A stretch of 64,000 bases of DNA from Cristatella mucedo. Taxonomy: Eukaryota > Bryozoa > Phylactolaemata > Cristatellidae. The number at the start of each line of letters is the position of its first letter. Position 1 is the first letter of the stretch. The notes beneath the pieces are model-generated. The model did not search any database. It had not been told where the DNA came from and saw only the letters and a program-made list of their open reading frames with translations. A program made the translations under genes and the position numbers. Positions 59,902 to 64,000 of this stretch are shown here, in pieces. The stretch lies in contig WPIO01000080.1 in the NCBI GenBank assembly GCA_009760855.2, positions 252,501-316,500 of the forward strand. Reading direction: 5' to 3'.

Positions 59902-60730
59902 GTTCGCCCACGTCACACGTCCGATGACATAGAGGCAAACGGCCCGCCCACGAAGCGGCACCGGTCGTACTTCCCTTCATGGGCCCGCCTCTCCACTTCC
60001 CGCCAAGTGCCGCCCCGAATATTCCGCTCGTCTACCAATCGCCTTGCGTTTGCTGTAGCGCCCCGCGTATTTTAGGACCCGGTCTCGCCGCGACCGTCCC
60101 TTTCCACGTCGCTGCTCGACCGACCGCGCACGCGAGACTCAGCCGCCGAGGTGAGTGGTCTCCTCGCCGGGCCCCACCGGTCCGAAGCGGGCGAGGCCCA
60201 GAGGCGACCGTTCGCTGCTAAAGTCGCAGGCGGATCCGTTGAGTGCGACATTTAGCTTAGCCGTCCGCTCGCGGCGCTTTTGTCAACCCTCGTGGTGGGC
60301 ACCGCCGCCGCCACCGCCACGCGGTAACGCCGCCGGCCGTCGCAAAGGAAGCCGTCGCCGAAGCGTTTTAGTCTGTTCGCTGTCTCTCGTCGCGGCTTGA
60401 TGCATAAGTGCCGAGTACCAGCTCCATACGGAAGCATGCAGGGGGCGCCGGCCGCGGTCGAGCAGTGATCTCTCAAACTGGAGTCCGATCCGTTATATTT
60501 CTCGCCGAGTCTTGGCCACTAGCACTCGCGCTCTCTCCCTTTCCATCTTTCATCCACTATCTCTCTTCCTCACCCCAGTACTCTTGGCCTTGGTTCCTGA
60601 GTCCGTCGTACGAACGGCGACGCGGCCGGCGATACTTGGGCTGTATGATGGTGATGCTAATGGGGGTCTGGGGGGGGGGGGTCGGGTGAAAGCCTCGCAC
60701 GAGCATGCGGTAATCTTTCGTCGTCTGCAG
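58300..60730. other. Interval between the LIM exons and the Runt exon
   Basis: GC-rich, with a CT/TA microsatellite at 59765-59899. No homeobox signature (such as WFQNRR) was found on either strand. A short open stretch MDGAYTDELRRTFAKSDAAV at 59493 is GC-rich and unassigned. Confidence 0.5.
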
Positions 60731-61182
60731 ATTTGGGCGACACCTCTCCGACGACGACGACAACGCGCGCGCGAGATCCGAGGAAGCGCTCAGGGGAAGC
60801 ATGTCACTGCTAGCGATGACGGCGTCGCAGACTCGGGAAATGGCTCTGAGCAAGATCCGTGCGTACAGCAGCGAGGCGGCTGCCGAGCTTGTGGCCGACG
60901 ACATAGTGGCCACCGACCAGCCGACGGTGCTGTGCACGCGCCTGCCGTCGCACGTTCGCTGCAACAAGGCCCTCTCCCGTTTCTTCGTGGTCGTCCTGGA
61001 CGACGGTGTAAACGCTGCGGCGACTCTCAGCAGCAGCAGCGTCGACTGCAGCATCACCCAGGTGACGGTTCGCGCGGGAAACGAAGCGCTCGCCGACGTC
61101 GAGATGCGAAACAGCCGCTCGTTCATGTGCTTCAACGTCGCCGAGTTTCGAGAAATGCGCTTCCTCGGTTGCAGCGGTCGCG
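60731..61182 (+). CDS. Runt-domain (RUNX/CBF-alpha) exon, divergent
   Basis: Encodes the amino half to two-thirds of a Runt DNA-binding domain: VATDQPTVLCTRLPSHVRCN, then KALSRFFVVVLDDG, VTVRAGNEALADVEMRN and REMRFLGCSGRG. The order and spacing follow RUNX1 (TDSPNFLCSVLPTHWRCNK ... VMAGNDENYSAELRN ... LRFVGRSGRG). The exon stops at CGCG|GTGAGT, the same place and phase as the SGRG junction in vertebrate RUNX genes. DNA-contact Arg in RCNK and SGRG are kept, but HWRC is HVRC and GRSG is GCSG, and there is an insert of about 12 residues before VTV. The 5' edge is either the AG before 60731 (phase 2) or an initiator ATG at 60801. The remaining Runt exon(s) were not found in the window. Confidence 0.8.
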
Positions 61183-61189
61183 GTGAGTG

Positions 61190-62085
61190 ACTGCCCGCTC
61201 GCGACGAGCGGCCGGCGGCGTAGCCGGCTGCCCTGCGTCCGCTCCGTACGCTGGCTTTAAAAAGACAGAAAGATCGCCGGCGGACGGCCGGCGTTCGCGT
61301 GACGGAATGTCCTGCTTTAATGCAGGCGTCTATACTAGTAGCGGTGGCAGCGGCAGTAGCGGTAGGAGTATCGGGAGCAGTACTGGTGGCTGAGACTTGC
61401 CCGCTTCCAGCGTCATTGTTACGCCAGATAATTGATGCATTCGTGGCGTACGAGCGAGACAGCCATTACGAGCCGCCGAGAGCCCAGGGCATATTTCGGA
61501 GCATTCTTTAGGCGCCGTTTAGTGCCGTCGGCAACTTTCGAGCCTGTTTCCTCTTTGTGTGTGTGTGTGCCTGCCTCACTCGTCGGGCGATGCCGGCGGG
61601 TCCTTACCTCCTTACAGCTACCGCGAACCCACCGGCAGCGCCGGAAGCTAATGGAGAGGTTAATAACAATAATAATTTAATACTAATAAAATTAATAATA
61701 ATAATAAGAATAATAATAATAACAGCAGACAAAAAAGTACTTCTCAATTTCTTTTCACTCACGGCCTCGCGCCCGCCGAATCGTCACCTGCTCTCTTCGT
61801 TCCCTCGACCGTCTGTTTTCTTTCGCTCCAGCGGCCATGCTGCCCAGTGATCCGGCCTAGTGCCGCTTTGATGAGCCCTCGCCGGTGCTGTTTCGTACAC
61901 AAAAAAGCCTCGAGCGGTGGAGGAGCGAAGTGGATAGGGTTTGAAGGCAGGACACTTCCGCCTATCCCGTTACTCGCCCGGCTTAAATTCATTTCATGGC
62001 CGAACAACACTGTGGCGGAAGCTGAGTGGGTTTTCTGGCCGGGGTTAGGGATCAGACGATAATAATAATAATAATAATATTAATA
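61190..62085. other. Intron or flank after the Runt exon
   Basis: Contains an (AAT)n-rich patch at 61665-61725 and no recognisable continuation of the Runt domain. Confidence 0.5.
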
Positions 62086-62255
62086 CTAGATGATTAAACA
62101 GCCTCTTTTTGTATAGCGACAGAAGAGCCTTTTAGAGCTATCACCACCGCTTGCAGTGATGATAAAGAATCGCCTACCGCAGGAATCGAACCCACGACCT
62201 CGGGACCGAGGTCGTGAAAGCAAACGCCTTACTTAGTGTGCCATCACGGCTCACC
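62086..62255 (-). mobile_element. SINE-C copy
   Basis: Complete minus-strand copy with B box GGTTCGATTCC, close in sequence to the copies at 10110 and 62944. Confidence 0.9.
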
Positions 62256-62517
62256 AATCCGGTACCGATGGGGGTTATAGCCGCTGCAGCGACCGCAGAA
62301 GAGAGGCGGTCTCACTGACGTCGCCATCGCTTTTGCTGGACCGCAGGTATAGCCTTCGGGATCGAAGTTGCAGCAATACAACCTTGAACTGGCTGGCTAG
62401 GGAAATACAGGCTGCACTGCAGGTGCGACCGAAAGAGCCAGGGAGTGATGGGAGATGAATACTAAATAATAAGTGGGAGTCAGAAAGCGAGTGACCTGAA
62501 CAAGAAGAGCGACGGAA

Positions 62518-62637
<120 letters not shown>

Positions 62638-62805
62638 AGAGGAATATAAATTGACACTCAAAGAATATATATATATATATATGTATATATATTTTATTTT
62701 CCCATGAGTGTCTGTCGCTCTCTCTAAAAATTTATATGTACATAAAGATATAGACAATAAAGCTTGCCTGGTGGATCATGATGCTCCACGCACGGAGCGA
62801 AGGGC

Positions 62806-63671
62806 TTAGTAATAATACACGATAAAGCACCCTCAGAGAATTCAATCTCTTTCTGGACGCTTTAATTCGCTGCAAACGAAACACGATCGAACGGTGAGTG
62901 GTCTCAAGCTTGATAAACAACATGAATGACATGGTTAGGGGTGCCGTGATGGCACACTAGATAAGGCAGTTGCTTTCACAACCTCGGTCCCGAGGTCGTG
63001 GGTTCGATTCCTGCGGTGGGCGATCCTTTATCGCCACTGCAATCGGTGATGATAGCCGTAAAGGCTCTTCTGTCGATATACAAAAAGAGGCTGTTTAATC
63101 AGCTAGGATTTTTTTTTAGGGGTGACATGCACAGGGTCCGCACGCAAGTGTGGTTAGTAGAAGCATGCAACAGAGTCAGCACGCACAAGCAGTTAAAGGA
63201 CAAATCACAGGGGCCCACTAAAGGCTATCATAAATAGGTGCGTTTTTAATTTCTTTTTAAATGTGGTAAAATCAAGGGATGTAATGATGCAAGTCGGGAG
63301 TGAGCTCCAAGCTTTGGGAGCATACGAATTAAATGCACGGTCTCCAAAGGATTTTAGGTTTATACGAGGTATAGGTAAACAGTTAGTTTCCGAAAAGCGG
63401 GTGGTGGAGCAGATCTGACAGGTACCCTAGAGCAGAAGAAGGAAGTGACCTAAAAGTGAGTGACAACTCCTTGAAGTCGATGAGTTGCTCAACTCAGAGC
63501 CAGTGCAGGTCGGCGAAAAGTGGTGTGATGTGGCTACTGTGACGCTCATGACAGACACATGTCGGTACGCCAGCAAGCAGTGAGTTACTGTAGTTAAGAC
63601 GGGATTTCACAAATACAAGAATCAAATTAGATATCGTATCTCTATCTAAACAATCTAGAATTTTAGCAATT
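62806..63671 (-). mobile_element. LINE-A 3' fragment interrupted by a SINE-C
   Basis: Tail and stem-loop at 62806-62934, SINE-C at 62944-63115, then the rest of the 3' UTR and C-terminal RT ORF (63125-63671). Many small indels in the coding part. Confidence 0.88.
62944..63115 (+). mobile_element. SINE-C copy with target-site duplication
   Basis: A 172-bp insertion flanked by perfect 9-bp repeats TTAGGGGTG at 62935-62943 and 63116-63124. Starts CCGTGATGGCACACTAG, has B box GGTTCGATTCC, ends GCTAGGATTTTTTT. The empty site is known from other LINE-A copies (GGTTAGGGGTGACATGC). Confidence 0.95.
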
Positions 63672-64000
63672 GCAATGGCAGCAGTTTTGCTTCGCCGACG
63701 TCATTATCGGCTCGGACGCCGTTCGGTCCACGTTCATGGATTGGGAGGTGCATGAGGCCAAGCCGGCCATGCTGGAAGCGCACTAAGTCGCCGGCTTATG
63801 TAAACATGAAAATTGAATATTTCAGTACACCTTTAATACACAGTACACCCGCCCACACACGCAAAATATATTTGTATTGAAGGAAAGTTTGGTCTTTTAG
63901 ATTAATATGAAGAAGTCTAGAGAACCTGGCCGGGCAGCAACTTACAATGCGAAGCCTACGCCAGGTGTATTCGGGCGCAGAAAGAGAAAGAGAAAGAGAT

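Overview
The window is eukaryotic, animal-type DNA. It has spliced genes with GT-AG introns, L2/CR1-like LINE remnants, tRNA-derived SINEs, a hAT MITE and many (CT)n/(GA)n microsatellites. The gene content (netrin receptor, LIM protein, Runt-domain factor, replication-dependent-type histone H4) fits a bilaterian invertebrate. I cannot name the species. The divergence of the H4 and Runt sequences hints at a fast-evolving lineage, but that is inference.

Region 1 (about 1.2-15.7 kb, + strand) is a nearly complete DCC/neogenin/frazzled-type netrin receptor. I could chain 20 exons with GT-AG junctions and compatible phases at all 19 introns. They give about 1,450 codons: four Ig domains, six FN3 domains, one membrane helix, and a cytoplasmic tail with recognisable P1-like and P3-like motifs. 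Only the signal-peptide exon(s) are missing upstream. Introns carry LINE and SINE pieces and CT-rich microsatellites.

Region 2 (15.7-48.5 kb) is repeat-dominated, with no convincing intact gene. It holds many fragments of two L2/CR1-like LINE families (called A and B here) and two tRNA-derived SINE families (C and D). It also holds two copies of an unidentified element of about 1.8 kb, minisatellites, a (CA)n/(TA)n array, and a 173-bp hAT element resembling the SPIN/URR1 family with a perfect 8-bp target duplication.

Region 3 (48.5-54.8 kb) has a divergent histone H4 gene or young pseudogene. Its amino terminus is shifted by an 11-bp tandem duplication, yet the 3' histone stem-loop and a downstream purine element are intact. 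It is followed by LINE pieces and a CT-rich tract of about 700 bp.

Region 4 (54.8-64 kb) is GC-rich. On the + strand it has two LIM-domain exons (LIM-homeodomain or LIM-only type) and, 2.4 kb on, one exon encoding most of a divergent Runt domain. Further exons of either gene were not found before the window end. No operon logic applies: the genes are separate eukaryotic units, two of them developmental transcription-regulator types, next to an axon-guidance receptor.
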